Below, one piece after another: positions 8,973 to 17,532 of a DNA stretch of 64,000 nt. The notes beneath the pieces are model-generated. The model saw only the letters and a program-made list of their open reading frames with translations. It had not been told where the DNA came from and ran no database searches. The DNA is from Rhodanobacter sp. OK091. Lineage in GTDB: Bacteria > Pseudomonadota > Gammaproteobacteria > Xanthomonadales > Rhodanobacteraceae. Positions within the stretch are counted from its first letter, which is position 1, and each line of letters opens with the position of its first letter. Location of the stretch: the NCBI RefSeq assembly GCF_900142825.1, contig NZ_FRCH01000003.1:310001-374000 (forward strand), written 5' to 3'. The position numbers were made by a program, and so were the translations under genes.

Positions 8973-9455
8973 ATGCAGATTGCCCAGAATTCCGTTGCTG
9001 CCTTCCATTACACGCTGACCGATGACGAGGGCCAGGTCATCGACAGTTCCGAAGGCCGCGAGCCGTTGACCTATCTGCACGGCAGTGGCCAGATCGTGCC
9101 GGGCCTGGAAAAGCAGATGGAAGGCCGTGCGGTCGGCGACAAATTCATCGCCGACGTAAGCCCCGAAGAGGGTTACGGCGTGCATCACGCCGAGCTGATG
9201 CAGGAAGTGCCGCGCGAGGCCTTTCAGGGCGTGACGGACATCCAGCCCGGCATGCAGTTCCAGGGCCGTGGCCCGCAGGGTGAGATCAACGTCACTGTGA
9301 CCAAGGTCGAAAACGACAAGGTATTCATCGACGGCAATCACCCGTTGGCCGGCAAGACCTTGCATTTCGCGATCGAAATAACCGATCTGCGCGCCGCCAC
9401 GGAAGAAGAGCTGGCACACGGTCACGTGCACGGCGCGGGCGGCCATCACCACTGA
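8973..9455 (+). CDS. slyD: FKBP-type peptidyl-prolyl isomerase / chaperone, SlyD-like
   Basis: A 160-residue protein with the FKBP core (FHYTLTDDEGQVIDSS, PLTYLHGSGQIVPGLEKQMEGR), an inserted insert-in-flap chaperone domain (about 70-130) and a His-rich tail HGHVHGAGGHHH. SlyD isomerises prolyl bonds, chaperones nascent proteins and holds Ni or Zn through this tail. The tail here is shorter than in E. coli. The chosen start, ATG 8973, begins the conserved domain. Confidence 0.9.
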   Translation: MQIAQNSVAAFHYTLTDDEGQVIDSSEGREPLTYLHGSGQIVPGLEKQMEGRAVGDKFIADVSPEEGYGVHHAELMQEVPREAFQGVTDIQPGMQFQGRGPQGEINVTVTKVENDKVFIDGNHPLAGKTLHFAIEITDLRAATEEELAHGHVHGAGGHHH

Positions 9456-9465
9456 CGTCTACGCC

Positions 9466-10650
9466 ATGCATGGACGCTGGCATATTGCGATTGTGGGCTA
9501 CGGTGCCGCCGGTCAGGCGGCATCGCTGTTTCTGGCAGAGCAAGGCCATCGGTTGACTGTGTTCGAACAGGCTGCGGCGCCTGGTCCGGTCGGCGCAGGC
9601 TTCCTGCTGCAGCCGACCGGACTGAGTGTGCTGGCCCGGCTCGGCCTGCATGAGCAGGCCTTGGCGCAGGGGCAGCGCATCGAGCGGCTGCACGGCTGCA
9701 ATGTGAGCGGTCATTGTGTGATGGACATGCGTTACGCCGATCACGCTGCCGATTGCTTCGGCCTTGGGCTGACGCGCGGCAGCCTCTTCACTCTGTTGCG
9801 GGATGCTTATGCGGATTCCGCCCAGATCCGTACGGGGGCGTGCATCGAAACCATCGATGCGGATGGTCGACACCTTCGCGATAGTGCCGGTGAGCGATAT
9901 GGCCCGTTCGACCTGATCGTGGCTGCGGATGGCGCACATTCGCGGCTGCGCGCATCGGTGCCGCAGCTGGTGCGCCGCCAGCGGACCTATCCGTGGGGTG
10001 CGATATGGTGCCTGCTGCCGGCAGAGAAGTGGCCGTATCACGACGTACTTCAGCAACGCTACGGCGGCACCCGCGAGATGATCGGACTGTTGCCGGTAGG
10101 GCGGCGGCCCGATCGCGATGGTCGCTGGCTCACTTTTTATTTCAGCCTGCCTGGCGAACAGATAGATGCGTTCGATGACGCGGCGCTGGTGCGTTTGCGC
10201 GAGCGCGTAACGGTATTGTGGCCTGAAGCGTTACCGCTGCTTGCGTCGATTGGCGTGCCTCAGCAATTGCAGCGGGCACGCTATCGTGACGTGGTATTGC
10301 GCACGCCGGTGCAGGGACGCACGGTATTCATCGGCGACGCTGCACATGCGATGAGTCCTCAACTGGGGCAGGGTGTAAACATGGCACTCCTGGATGCTCA
10401 TGCTTTGGCCGACGCACTGGCCGCCAGCGACGATATCGAGGCAGCACTCCAACTGTATCCGCGCGCGCGTCGGCACCACGTGGCGGTGTACCAGCGGCTC
10501 AGCCGCTGGCTGACGCCGCTGTTTCAGTCCGAACGCGATGGCCTGGCCCGATTGCGCGACATCACCTTCGGGCCGCTCGGCCGGATGCCGTTGGCCAGGG
10601 GGCAGATGCTGAAGATCCTGGCCGGCATGAAAACCAGTTGGTTGCGCTGA
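9466..10650 (+). CDS. FAD-dependent aromatic-ring monooxygenase family protein
   Basis: A 394-residue flavoprotein of the p-hydroxybenzoate hydroxylase / UbiH superfamily. The Rossmann motif GYGAAG is at residues 11-16. The second FAD motif GDAAHAMSPQLGQGVNMAL lies at about 290-308, and a DG-type motif, AADGAHSRLR, lies near 150. These enzymes hydroxylate aromatic compounds using NAD(P)H and O2. It starts only 10 bases after slyD, so they may be cotranscribed. The substrate cannot be read from the sequence; it ends 10 bases short of the convergent pldA. Confidence 0.85.
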   Translation: MHGRWHIAIVGYGAAGQAASLFLAEQGHRLTVFEQAAAPGPVGAGFLLQPTGLSVLARLGLHEQALAQGQRIERLHGCNVSGHCVMDMRYADHAADCFGLGLTRGSLFTLLRDAYADSAQIRTGACIETIDADGRHLRDSAGERYGPFDLIVAADGAHSRLRASVPQLVRRQRTYPWGAIWCLLPAEKWPYHDVLQQRYGGTREMIGLLPVGRRPDRDGRWLTFYFSLPGEQIDAFDDAALVRLRERVTVLWPEALPLLASIGVPQQLQRARYRDVVLRTPVQGRTVFIGDAAHAMSPQLGQGVNMALLDAHALADALAASDDIEAALQLYPRARRHHVAVYQRLSRWLTPLFQSERDGLARLRDITFGPLGRMPLARGQMLKILAGMKTSWLR

Positions 10651-10660
10651 GCCGTAGGGC

Positions 10661-11752
10661 TCAATACCAGTCGAGCAGCGAGATACCCACGCCGGCATAG
10701 GTGGCGTTGTGGTTGTAGTCGATCAGGCTTTCGCCGTAGCCCTTGAACACTTCCGCATAGCCGCGCAGATTGCCCGCGATCGGGAAGCTCCAGCTGAATT
10801 TGGCGGCGCCGTGCTGGCGGCTGCCGCCGCGGAACGAGTCGCGCAGCATCATGCCGAACTCCTGGCCGCGCCATTCGTGGACGATCTGGATCTCGCCCCG
10901 TCCCACATAGTCGCTGATGTCGGGATTGTCGTCGGTGATGCGCGCTTCGGGTATGCGCCACCATGGCCGAATCATCACCGTCCAGCCGTTGCGTTCGAAA
11001 CCGATGTTTGCGATCACCCGGTTCCAGCCGCGCGATTGCGGGTTGCCGCGCCCGTTGGACTGATGGTCGAAGCCGACGCCAAGCAAGCGGCCATCCCAGC
11101 CGAGCAGGTGATAGTCGGTGTTGAACACCAGCATCGCCTCGGGCTCGTAATTGGTTTCACGGAACGGTCGCGACTGCTTTGTGTTGTAGACCTGCCAGCG
11201 CGAGGACTGGGTGTAGCCGACCCACACGTCGCCGGCATCGCCGAATACCCCCTGCCACACCTTGGTTTTCAGGCTGAGCTGGAATTTCATCTCGGCGTTG
11301 TCCAACTGCTCGCTGTGCGCCACCGTGTTGTCGCGGTTGGGGCTGTGCGGCTGCTTGTTCTGGTCGCTGGTGGCGAACACCGGCAACACATACACCGGCT
11401 GGTAGCCACGGATGTTGAAGGTGCCGAGCTTGCTCTCGGGCGACAGTTCCCAGCGGCTGTCGAGCAGCGAGAGCGGTCGCGCCACTTCGCTGTTGGTTTC
11501 CACCGCGGCCGTCGTGTCCTTGCGGTCACGGCTGAAAATGTTCGGCGCGGCCGTCGCCGTGTTCACCCGTTTCTGCGCGGCAGGCAGATTCACCCGTCCC
11601 GTCGCATGGTCGTAGCAGGCAAGCCTTTGCGCGTCGCTCTCGATCGCGGTGCAGGCGCGGATATCGGTAGGGTCTGGATTCTGCGCGTGGCTGGGTGGGG
11701 AAAGCAGACTGGCGATGAGTGCCAGCGGCAGGACAGCGGAATGAGGCTTCAT
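10661..11752 (-). CDS. pldA: Outer membrane phospholipase A
   Basis: A 363-residue beta-barrel enzyme that hydrolyses misplaced phospholipids in the outer leaflet. A signal peptide (MKPHSAVLPLALIASLLSPPSHA) precedes an N-terminal extension, then the barrel. The PldA active-site signature GFDHQSNGRG holds the catalytic His230 and Ser232; in E. coli the motif is GHxSNG. The last residue is aromatic, as expected for an outer membrane barrel (ends LDWY). I start at 11752 so that the signal peptide is N-terminal; an ATG at 11800 adds 16 charged residues. Confidence 0.88.
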   Translation of the reverse strand: MKPHSAVLPLALIASLLSPPSHAQNPDPTDIRACTAIESDAQRLACYDHATGRVNLPAAQKRVNTATAAPNIFSRDRKDTTAAVETNSEVARPLSLLDSRWELSPESKLGTFNIRGYQPVYVLPVFATSDQNKQPHSPNRDNTVAHSEQLDNAEMKFQLSLKTKVWQGVFGDAGDVWVGYTQSSRWQVYNTKQSRPFRETNYEPEAMLVFNTDYHLLGWDGRLLGVGFDHQSNGRGNPQSRGWNRVIANIGFERNGWTVMIRPWWRIPEARITDDNPDISDYVGRGEIQIVHEWRGQEFGMMLRDSFRGGSRQHGAAKFSWSFPIAGNLRGYAEVFKGYGESLIDYNHNATYAGVGISLLDWY

Positions 11753-11889
11753 CAAGAGCAGGGTTCCCGGGCGATCGAGGCGGGAGTCTAGGTCATGCAC
11801 CGCAACTGAGGCGGGACAGCATGGCCGGGACCGGCAAAAAGAGAGCCGGCCATGATGCGATCATGGTCGGCTCGATCGGGTGATGACCG

Positions 11890-12414
11890 TCAGGGTTGCT
11901 TGGTCCAGTTGGTGTATTCGGTCTTGCTGATGTGACCGTCGCGGTTGGTGTCGGCGTGGATGAAATCGTTGGCCAGCGGTGGATAGGCGGCGGCTTGTTC
12001 CTCCGAAATCGACTTCTTGCCGCCGGACAGCTGTTCGAACGGAGGCGCCGGGCCGATCGTAGGCGCCGGTGGCGGAACGCTCCGCACGACCACTTGACCC
12101 TGCGCTGACTGGGACGTCGCCTGACCCTGATCGCTAGTTGGCGTCCCTGCAGGAGGGGGCATCGGTTGGGCAGAGGGCGCGGGTGGCGTCGAGGTCGCCG
12201 GGGCGGGCGGCATATTCTGTCCGCCCGGCGCGGGCGGCGGGGCCGGAGGCATAGGCATATCCTGCCCGGTCGGCGGAGGCGGCGGAGCGGGGGCTACATC
12301 CTGTCCGCTAGGCGGGGGTTGCGGGGGTGGCGGTGCGTTCTGGGCGATCAGCGTACCGCTGAGCAGAAAAGCGCCGGTAGCAAGAGCGGACAACAGTGGC
12401 TTGCGAGATTTCAT
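11890..12414 (-). CDS. Secreted Pro-rich protein with one EF-hand
   Basis: A 174-residue exported protein. Its signal peptide ends near residue 25. A long Pro/Ala/Gln/Met-rich linker follows, with repeats of the type APPPPPTGQDM (about 27-125). A short folded C-terminus ends in a canonical EF-hand loop, DTNRDGHISKTE (155-166). Calcium binding is therefore likely. A single EF-hand on a disordered arm suggests a periplasmic or cell-wall role, but nothing specific can be said. It is divergent from the YcaQ-like gene. Confidence 0.7.
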   Translation of the reverse strand: MKSRKPLLSALATGAFLLSGTLIAQNAPPPPQPPPSGQDVAPAPPPPPTGQDMPMPPAPPPAPGGQNMPPAPATSTPPAPSAQPMPPPAGTPTSDQGQATSQSAQGQVVVRSVPPPAPTIGPAPPFEQLSGGKKSISEEQAAAYPPLANDFIHADTNRDGHISKTEYTNWTKQP

Positions 12415-12572
12415 GATCGAGACTCCATGCCAGAATATATAGCGTGAGGTTGTGCGGATATCCGCAATCCATCGGGCGGGACCCCCGTTGCCGGTGCCCA
12501 ACTCGGGGTCACGCTAACAGGGACTTTGTAAATGCCGGCTCAATATCTTGGTCACGACGCCGTGAAGCTGCC

Positions 12573-13841
12573 GTGTCGTTGAGCCCAGCTTCAGGTGATG
12601 GCAGGGTGTTGAGCCAGGCGCAGGCGCGTCTGCTGCAACTGGCCGCACAAGGCCTGCTACAGCCGTTGCGGCGGCGCCCGCGGCGCAGCGATGTCGTGGC
12701 GATGATCGAGCGCATGCGCCTGCTGCAGATCGACACCATCCATGTGGTGGCGCGAAGCCCGTATCTGGTACTGCATGCACGGCTGGGCGACTACCCGATG
12801 AGCTGGCTGGACGAGGCCCTGGCCCAAGGTCGGCTGGCCGAATGCTGGGCGCACGAGGCATGCTTCATCAGCGCCGCCGATGTGGCATGGCATCGCGGCG
12901 GACACGATCAACGCATGCATCATTGGGCGCAGCGGCACGCGGCACGCATGCATCGCGAACAACGCACCGACATGGATGCGCTGCTGGCAGGCATTCGCGA
13001 ATCCGGTCCGGTGCGCGCGGCGGACTTTGTGCGCAAGGACGGCGTGGCCAAGCCGGGCTGGTGGGAATGGAAGCCGGAGAAGCGCTGGCTGGAGGCATGG
13101 TTCGCACTGGGCGAGCTGATGGTGGCGCGACGCGAGAACTTCCAGCGCGTATACGACCTCGCCGAACGTGTACTGGCGCGGCTCGATCCACCGTTCGATC
13201 CCGCGGCCGAAGCATTCTCGGCGGCGGACCTTCGGCGACGCTTCATCATCGACAGCGTACGTGCGCTGGGCGTGACGCCGGCCGGCTGGATCGCCGACTA
13301 TTTTCGCCTGAAGCCGAAGGTCACCGACCGCGAACTGGCGCCGCTGCTGGCCAGCGGCGAACTGCTGGCGGTGCCGGTGCAGGGCTGGGCCACGCCGGGG
13401 TACGTGCACCGTGACCACCGCGATGCGCTGGACAAGGCGCGGCAGGGCCGCTTGCGCGCCACGCATACGGCGTTGCTGTCGCCGTTCGATCCGCTGGTAT
13501 GGGATCGCGCGCGGACACTGGCGATGTTCGATTTCGAGTACACCATCGAGTGCTACACACCGGCGGCGAAGCGCCGCTACGGCTACTTCGTGCTGCCGAT
13601 CCTGCATCGTGGCCAATTGATCGGTCGGCTCGACGCGAAGGCCCATCGCAGCGACAGCGTCTTCGAGATCAAGGCCTTGTTCCTGGAACCCGGCGTGACA
13701 CCCGCGCCGGCGCTGGTGCAGGCGGTGGCCAAGGCGATTGTCGACACGGCCCGCTGGCACGGCACACCGGAAATCCGGCTGGGCCGCACCCAGCCGGTGA
13801 TGGTGGCGAAGGCATTGCGCGCCGCCTTGAAGGATCAGTGA
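12573..13841 (+). CDS. Winged-helix DNA glycosylase, YcaQ/AlkX-like
   Basis: Belongs to the HTH_42 winged-helix family (E. coli YcaQ, Streptomyces AlkX), which unhooks alkylated bases and interstrand crosslinks. The family's catalytic Q-x-D/Q motif is visible as QID at residues 52-54, followed by VVARSPYLVLHARLG. Later blocks WAHEACFI, GWWEWKP and a C-terminal HxxxxxRLDAKAHR are also typical. The start is uncertain: no ATG fits, so GTG 12573 or GTG 12606 are the best choices; an ATG at 12444 adds 43 residues unlike the family. At about 422 residues the length is normal. Confidence 0.8.
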   Translation: MSLSPASGDGRVLSQAQARLLQLAAQGLLQPLRRRPRRSDVVAMIERMRLLQIDTIHVVARSPYLVLHARLGDYPMSWLDEALAQGRLAECWAHEACFISAADVAWHRGGHDQRMHHWAQRHAARMHREQRTDMDALLAGIRESGPVRAADFVRKDGVAKPGWWEWKPEKRWLEAWFALGELMVARRENFQRVYDLAERVLARLDPPFDPAAEAFSAADLRRRFIIDSVRALGVTPAGWIADYFRLKPKVTDRELAPLLASGELLAVPVQGWATPGYVHRDHRDALDKARQGRLRATHTALLSPFDPLVWDRARTLAMFDFEYTIECYTPAAKRRYGYFVLPILHRGQLIGRLDAKAHRSDSVFEIKALFLEPGVTPAPALVQAVAKAIVDTARWHGTPEIRLGRTQPVMVAKALRAALKDQ

Positions 13842-13886
13842 GCGACGGCGACCATTGATCGGACCATTCCCAAAGCGTACCTGGGA

Positions 13887-14360
13887 TCAGGGGGTGCCGC
13901 TGCTGTTCGTGGCGGGAGCCTCTGCGCACGACTTGCCGTGCAGGGCCTCGTGCAATTGGCTGGCCAGCGAATTGCAGCGTGCCGCCAGTTGTGGCCGGAT
14001 ATCGGGATTCTCCGAGTCGCGCAACAGACTGGTGCGCATCGCATCGTAACGCGACTGCAATTGATCCGGCGCATAAATGGCCGCTGCACGATGGCAGGCG
14101 AGATAGCTGGACAGATAATCGTCGCAAGCGGGAATGCCGGTGTGGTCGGGCAGGTTGACGTCCGTGACGGTGATATGGCCTTTGGCGTTCACGGTCCGGC
14201 GCTGGGTCGTCTTGCCGCCGGCGGCGGCATTCGAGGTGGTAGTGGATGAGGTTTCGGCGGTCGATGTGGTCGTCGTGCGGGTGGCCTTTTGCTCGGCACA
14301 ACCAGTCAGCAACAGACCACCGACCATGGCAGCCAGGGTCAGACGGGTCAGGATAGGCAT
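13887..14360 (-). CDS. Putative lipoprotein of unknown function
   Basis: A 157-residue protein with a lipoprotein signal, lipobox LLTGC with Cys21, then a Thr/Ser-rich linker (about 25-50) and a helical C-terminal part containing paired cysteines (IPACDDYLSSYLACH, AARCNS, GKSCAE). The cysteine pattern suggests disulfides in the periplasm. I use ATG 14360, which has GAGGAG eight bases upstream; an in-frame GTG three codons earlier is too close to it. I do not recognise the family. Confidence 0.65.
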   Translation of the reverse strand: MPILTRLTLAAMVGGLLLTGCAEQKATRTTTTSTAETSSTTTSNAAAGGKTTQRRTVNAKGHITVTDVNLPDHTGIPACDDYLSSYLACHRAAAIYAPDQLQSRYDAMRTSLLRDSENPDIRPQLAARCNSLASQLHEALHGKSCAEAPATNSSGTP

Positions 14361-14555
14361 TATCGGCACTCCTCAAGCTTGGCGACCTTGCCGGCGGCCA
14401 AAAGGGCATACCGGTAGTGGATCGTGGAATTTATCCACACTAAACAAGGTTTGAGGTAAAGGAAATCTGAATTTACCGCCCGATCGACAAAATCGAGCGA
14501 ATCGACCCGTTTCAATGTCCGGTTCCGTGATCTCGCTTCGGTTCCATTCTGTCGT

Positions 14556-14722
14556 TATGATCCGCCCACTGAGTTTGCCGGGGTCAGCATAGTTTGTGAC
14601 CCGATGCAGCCGATCCGCGATCTGCCTCATCGTTCACCCCCAGGGTTGTTTCCTTGCACGCCAGTAAGCCGGTCCGCCGCATGGTGCGGACCGGGTCTAT
14701 AAACCCAGTGGAGTGATTAAAT
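14556..14722 (+). promoter_or_regulatory. Promoter -10 and long 5' leader of the first cold-shock gene
   Basis: The 362-base gap 14361-14722 holds no gene. TATGAT (14556-14561), preceded at 17 bases by TCGCTT, gives a start near 14568 and a leader of about 155 bases, like E. coli cspA. The leader ends with a CGGTCCGC/GCGGACCG hairpin (14670-14693) just before the ribosome site GGAGTG. The start region CCCACTGAGTTTGC and the later CAGTAAGCCG box recur in the second cold-shock leader. Confidence 0.6.
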
Positions 14723-14932
14723 ATGTCTGATCGTCAGCTTGGCACCGTCAAGTGGTTCAACGACGCCAAAGGCTTTGGTTTCATTGCCCGTGACAATGGC
14801 CCGGACGTTTTTGTGCACTTTCGGGCGATTACCGGTGGCGGCTTCAAGAGCCTGCAGGAAGGCCAGCAGGTCTCCTTCAAGGTGGTGCAAGGCCAGAAAG
14901 GCTTGCAGGCCGACGAAGTGACCCCCGCCTGA
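14723..14932 (+). CDS. Cold-shock domain protein, CspA family (copy 1)
   Basis: A 69-residue single OB-fold RNA chaperone. RNP1 is KGFGFI (16-21) and RNP2 is VFVHF (29-33), followed by [19 protein letters not shown]. Such proteins melt mRNA structure after temperature drop or on growth restart. It differs from the next gene at 11 positions. The upstream leader and downstream terminator make it a separate unit. Confidence 0.95.
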   Translation: MSDRQLGTVKWFNDAKGFGFIARDNGPDVFVHFRAITGGGFKSLQEGQQVSFKVVQGQKGLQADEVTPA

Positions 14933-14950
14933 TCGTCACGTTTTGTAAGG

Positions 14951-14976
14951 AAAATCGGGCGGCGTCGCCCGATTTT
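14951..14976 (+). terminator. Terminator of the first cold-shock gene
   Basis: An 11-bp perfect stem (14951-14961 with 14966-14976), loop GCGT, and terminal TTTT followed by ATCTT. It lies 19 bases after the stop codon. Confidence 0.85.
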
Positions 14977-15039
14977 ATCTTGCCCGGATAATGGCCATGA
15001 CAATCTGCTTGACAAATCACTTGCGGGCATGAAATCCGT

Positions 15040-15189
15040 TATGCTTGGCCCACTGTGTCTGCTTGGCTACGTGCGTGCCCCGTAAGGGTTTCCTGAATCC
15101 GCCGTTGCACCCGCCCCTGCATGCTCAGTAAACCGTCGGCCCATTGGGGCCGGTTTGTCTCAGCGTCTGGTAATGGATCGGAGTGAGTC
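15040..15189 (+). promoter_or_regulatory. Promoter -10 and long 5' leader of the second cold-shock gene
   Basis: TATGCT (15040-15045), with TCACTT 17 bases upstream, predicts a start near 15053 and a leader of about 137 bases. The start region CCCACTGTGTCTGC and the box CAGTAAACCG match the first leader. A bulged hairpin (AAACC/GGTTT with GGCCC/GGGCC) takes the place of the first leader's CGGTCCGC stem. Confidence 0.6.
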
Positions 15190-15399
15190 ATGTCGGATCG
15201 TGAAGTAGGTACAGTCAAGTGGTTCAACGACGCCAAGGGTTTCGGCTTCATCAGCCGTGATAATGGCCCTGACGTGTTTGTACATTTCCGCGCCATCACG
15301 GGTTCGGGTTTCAAAAGCCTGCAGGAAGGGCAGAAGGTGAGCTTCAAGGTCGTCGACGGCCAGAAGGGCTTGCAGGCTGAGGACGTCACGCCCGTTTGA
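15190..15399 (+). CDS. Cold-shock domain protein, CspA family (copy 2)
   Basis: A 69-residue paralogue of the gene at 14723 with the same RNP1 (KGFGFI) and RNP2 (VFVHF). Changes cluster at the N-terminus (REV for RQL) and the C-terminus ([15 protein letters not shown]). Protein, leader and promoter all correspond, so the pair arose by tandem duplication of the whole transcription unit. Confidence 0.95.
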   Translation: MSDREVGTVKWFNDAKGFGFISRDNGPDVFVHFRAITGSGFKSLQEGQKVSFKVVDGQKGLQAEDVTPV

Positions 15400-15424
15400 T
15401 TGCGGTGGCGGAACCTGTTTGAAG

Positions 15425-15450
15425 AGGCCGGCATATGCCGGCCTTTTTTT
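15425..15450 (+). terminator. Terminator of the second cold-shock gene
   Basis: Stem AGGCCGGC/GCCGGCCT (15425-15444), loop ATAT, and seven T after it, 25 bases after the stop codon. Confidence 0.92.
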
Positions 15451-15483
15451 GTAGTGGCCGCGTCAATTCGCTAGCCTGTCGGA

Positions 15484-16401
15484 ATGTCCGATCATTCTGC
15501 TGAAAATGTCATTGCCGCAGGAATTCAACCGGTGGTGATTCCGGTTGCGGTTGCCGACGGTTCCCGTTCCGAATTGCTGTGCGCGCAGCCCACCGGCGAC
15601 TGGCGTCGATTGTTGTATTGGATTCCCGCCATGGGTATACCGGCCCGGCATTATCTGCCGCTCGCCGAGGCGCTGGCGGCGCACGGAGTGGCGGTGGCCG
15701 TGCACGAGTGGCGCGGCATCGGATCCAGCAATCGGCGCGCCGGCCGTGCCTGCGACTGGGGTTATCGCGAACTGCTGCAGGACGACCTTCCCGCCGGGTT
15801 GGCGGTGTTGCGCGCACGCTGGCCGCAGGCAACCTGCTGGCTGGGCGGGCACAGTCTGGGCGGTCAACTGGGTTCGCTATACGCCAGCCTGCATCCGGCC
15901 GAATTTGCCGGACTGCTGCTGGTGGCCAGCGGCGCGCCGTACTGGCGCCGGTTCCGGCATCGCTGGCTGATCGGTGCGGCTTACGTGTTGGCACCATGGC
16001 TGGCCGGTCTGCTGGGTTATCTGCCCGGCCGCCGGATCGGCTTTGGCGGCAACGAGGCCCGTGGCGTGATTGCCGACTGGTCGCGCACGGGGCGCACCGG
16101 CCGCTACGCGGCGGCCGGCATGCCCCAGGATTTCGAACAGCAACTGGCGTTACTGCAACTGCCGTTGCTGGCATTGCGCCTGCGTGACGACTGGCTCGCA
16201 CCGCAGGCGTCGCTGGACTGGCTACTGGGCAAGCTGGGGCCAGGCGAACGCAGCGTGGACGTGATCACGCCGCAGGATCTGGGCGGTCCGGCCGATCATT
16301 TTGGCTGGATGAAAACGCCTGCCCCTATCGCTGCCCGCATCGCCCGCTGGCTCGTGGCGCAAGATGCCGTGGTCACCGCACACGCCGGCACGGTCGCTTG
16401 A
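15484..16401 (+). CDS. Alpha/beta hydrolase
   Basis: A 305-residue protein with the nucleophile elbow GGHSLGGQ (Ser124), an early strand LLYWIPAMGIPARHY that should form the oxyanion region, and a late His in GGPADHFGWMK. It resembles the predicted hydrolases of COG4757. There is no signal peptide, so it should be cytosolic. The substrate is unknown. It is followed 53 bases later by the Old Yellow Enzyme gene on the same strand. Confidence 0.75.
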   Translation: MSDHSAENVIAAGIQPVVIPVAVADGSRSELLCAQPTGDWRRLLYWIPAMGIPARHYLPLAEALAAHGVAVAVHEWRGIGSSNRRAGRACDWGYRELLQDDLPAGLAVLRARWPQATCWLGGHSLGGQLGSLYASLHPAEFAGLLLVASGAPYWRRFRHRWLIGAAYVLAPWLAGLLGYLPGRRIGFGGNEARGVIADWSRTGRTGRYAAAGMPQDFEQQLALLQLPLLALRLRDDWLAPQASLDWLLGKLGPGERSVDVITPQDLGGPADHFGWMKTPAPIAARIARWLVAQDAVVTAHAGTVA

Positions 16402-16454
16402 TTCCAGGGACATCCGCCTGCATCTGGATGGGCTGTCCCTGCTGGAATGTACAG

Positions 16455-17516
16455 ATGAATCTGTTTGAATCGTTCGCCCAGCGCAGCCTCGGCTTGCGCA
16501 ATCGCTTGGTGGTGTCGCCGATGTGCCAGTACTCGGCCAGCGACGGCATGCCGAATGACTGGCATATGGTGCATCTGGGCAGCCGCGCCGTCGGTGGCGC
16601 GGCGGTGGTGATCGCCGAAGCCACCGCGGTGTCGGCGCAGGGACGCATTTCGCCGCAGGACACTGGCCTGTGGAATCAGGCCCAGCTGGAAGCGTGGCGA
16701 CCGATCGCCCGCTTCATCAAGGCGGAGGGTGCGGTCCCCGGTATTCAATTGGCCCACGCCGGGCGCAAGGCCAGCACGCTGCGGCCGTGGCAAGGCCATG
16801 GCCCGGTGCCGGCCGGGCACGGCGACTGGCTGACCGTGGCGCCGTCGGCATTGCCGTTCGATAAGGGTTGGAACGTACCGCAGGCGCTGGACGAAGCCGG
16901 GATCCGCGCGGTGGTGGCGGACTTCCGTGCCGCCGCGCAGCGGTCGCTGGCGGCCGGCTTCGAGTTGATCGAGCTGCATGCGGCACACGGCTACCTGCTG
17001 CACCAGTTCCTGTCGCCACTGAGCAACCAGCGCAGCGACAACTACGGCGGCAGTTTCGAGAATCGCAGCCGCATCGTGCGCGAAATCATCGTCGCCGTAC
17101 GCGAGGTATGGCCGGCCGAGCTGCCGCTGTGGCTGCGCATCTCGGCCACGGACTGGGCCGATGCGGGTGGCTGGGACATCGAACAGAGCGTGCGGCTGGC
17201 GGAAGAAGTGAAGTCCCTCGGCGTGGATCTGATCGACGTCTCCAGCGGCGGCCTGCTGCCGCACGTGAAGATTCCGCTGGGGCCGGGCTACCAGGTGCCG
17301 TTCGCCGCGCGCATCCGGCGCGAAGCCGGCATCGCCACCGGTGCGGTGGGTCTGATCACCGAAGTCGAGCAGGCCGCCGCGATAGTCGCCAACGGCGAAG
17401 CCGATGTCGTGCTGATGGCTCGCGAAAGTCTGCGCGATCCGTATTTCCCGCGCCGTGCAGCGCAGTTGCTTGATGCGCAGATCACCGCGCCGGTGCAGTA
17501 TCAGCGTGCCTGGTGA
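16455..17516 (+). CDS. NADH:flavin oxidoreductase, Old Yellow Enzyme family (YqjM-like)
   Basis: A 353-residue FMN enzyme that reduces activated C=C bonds (enones, quinones) or nitro groups with NADPH. The YqjM-class marker Cys24 sits in SPMCQYSA. HAGRKAS (His101 onward) and ELHAAHGYLLHQFLSP hold the FMN and substrate-binding residues. ATG 16455 begins the conserved domain; an upstream start at 16398 adds unrelated residues. It probably shares a transcript with the pirin gene 16 bases downstream, suggesting a role against electrophiles. Confidence 0.9.
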   Translation: MNLFESFAQRSLGLRNRLVVSPMCQYSASDGMPNDWHMVHLGSRAVGGAAVVIAEATAVSAQGRISPQDTGLWNQAQLEAWRPIARFIKAEGAVPGIQLAHAGRKASTLRPWQGHGPVPAGHGDWLTVAPSALPFDKGWNVPQALDEAGIRAVVADFRAAAQRSLAAGFELIELHAAHGYLLHQFLSPLSNQRSDNYGGSFENRSRIVREIIVAVREVWPAELPLWLRISATDWADAGGWDIEQSVRLAEEVKSLGVDLIDVSSGGLLPHVKIPLGPGYQVPFAARIRREAGIATGAVGLITEVEQAAAIVANGEADVVLMARESLRDPYFPRRAAQLLDAQITAPVQYQRAW

Positions 17517-17532
17517 GCCGAAGGAGAGCTTG

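Noticed and set aside
15009-15014. TTGACA as the -35 of the second cold-shock gene
   Set aside because: It lies 25 bases before TATGCT, too far; TCACTT at 17 bases matches the layout of the first gene.
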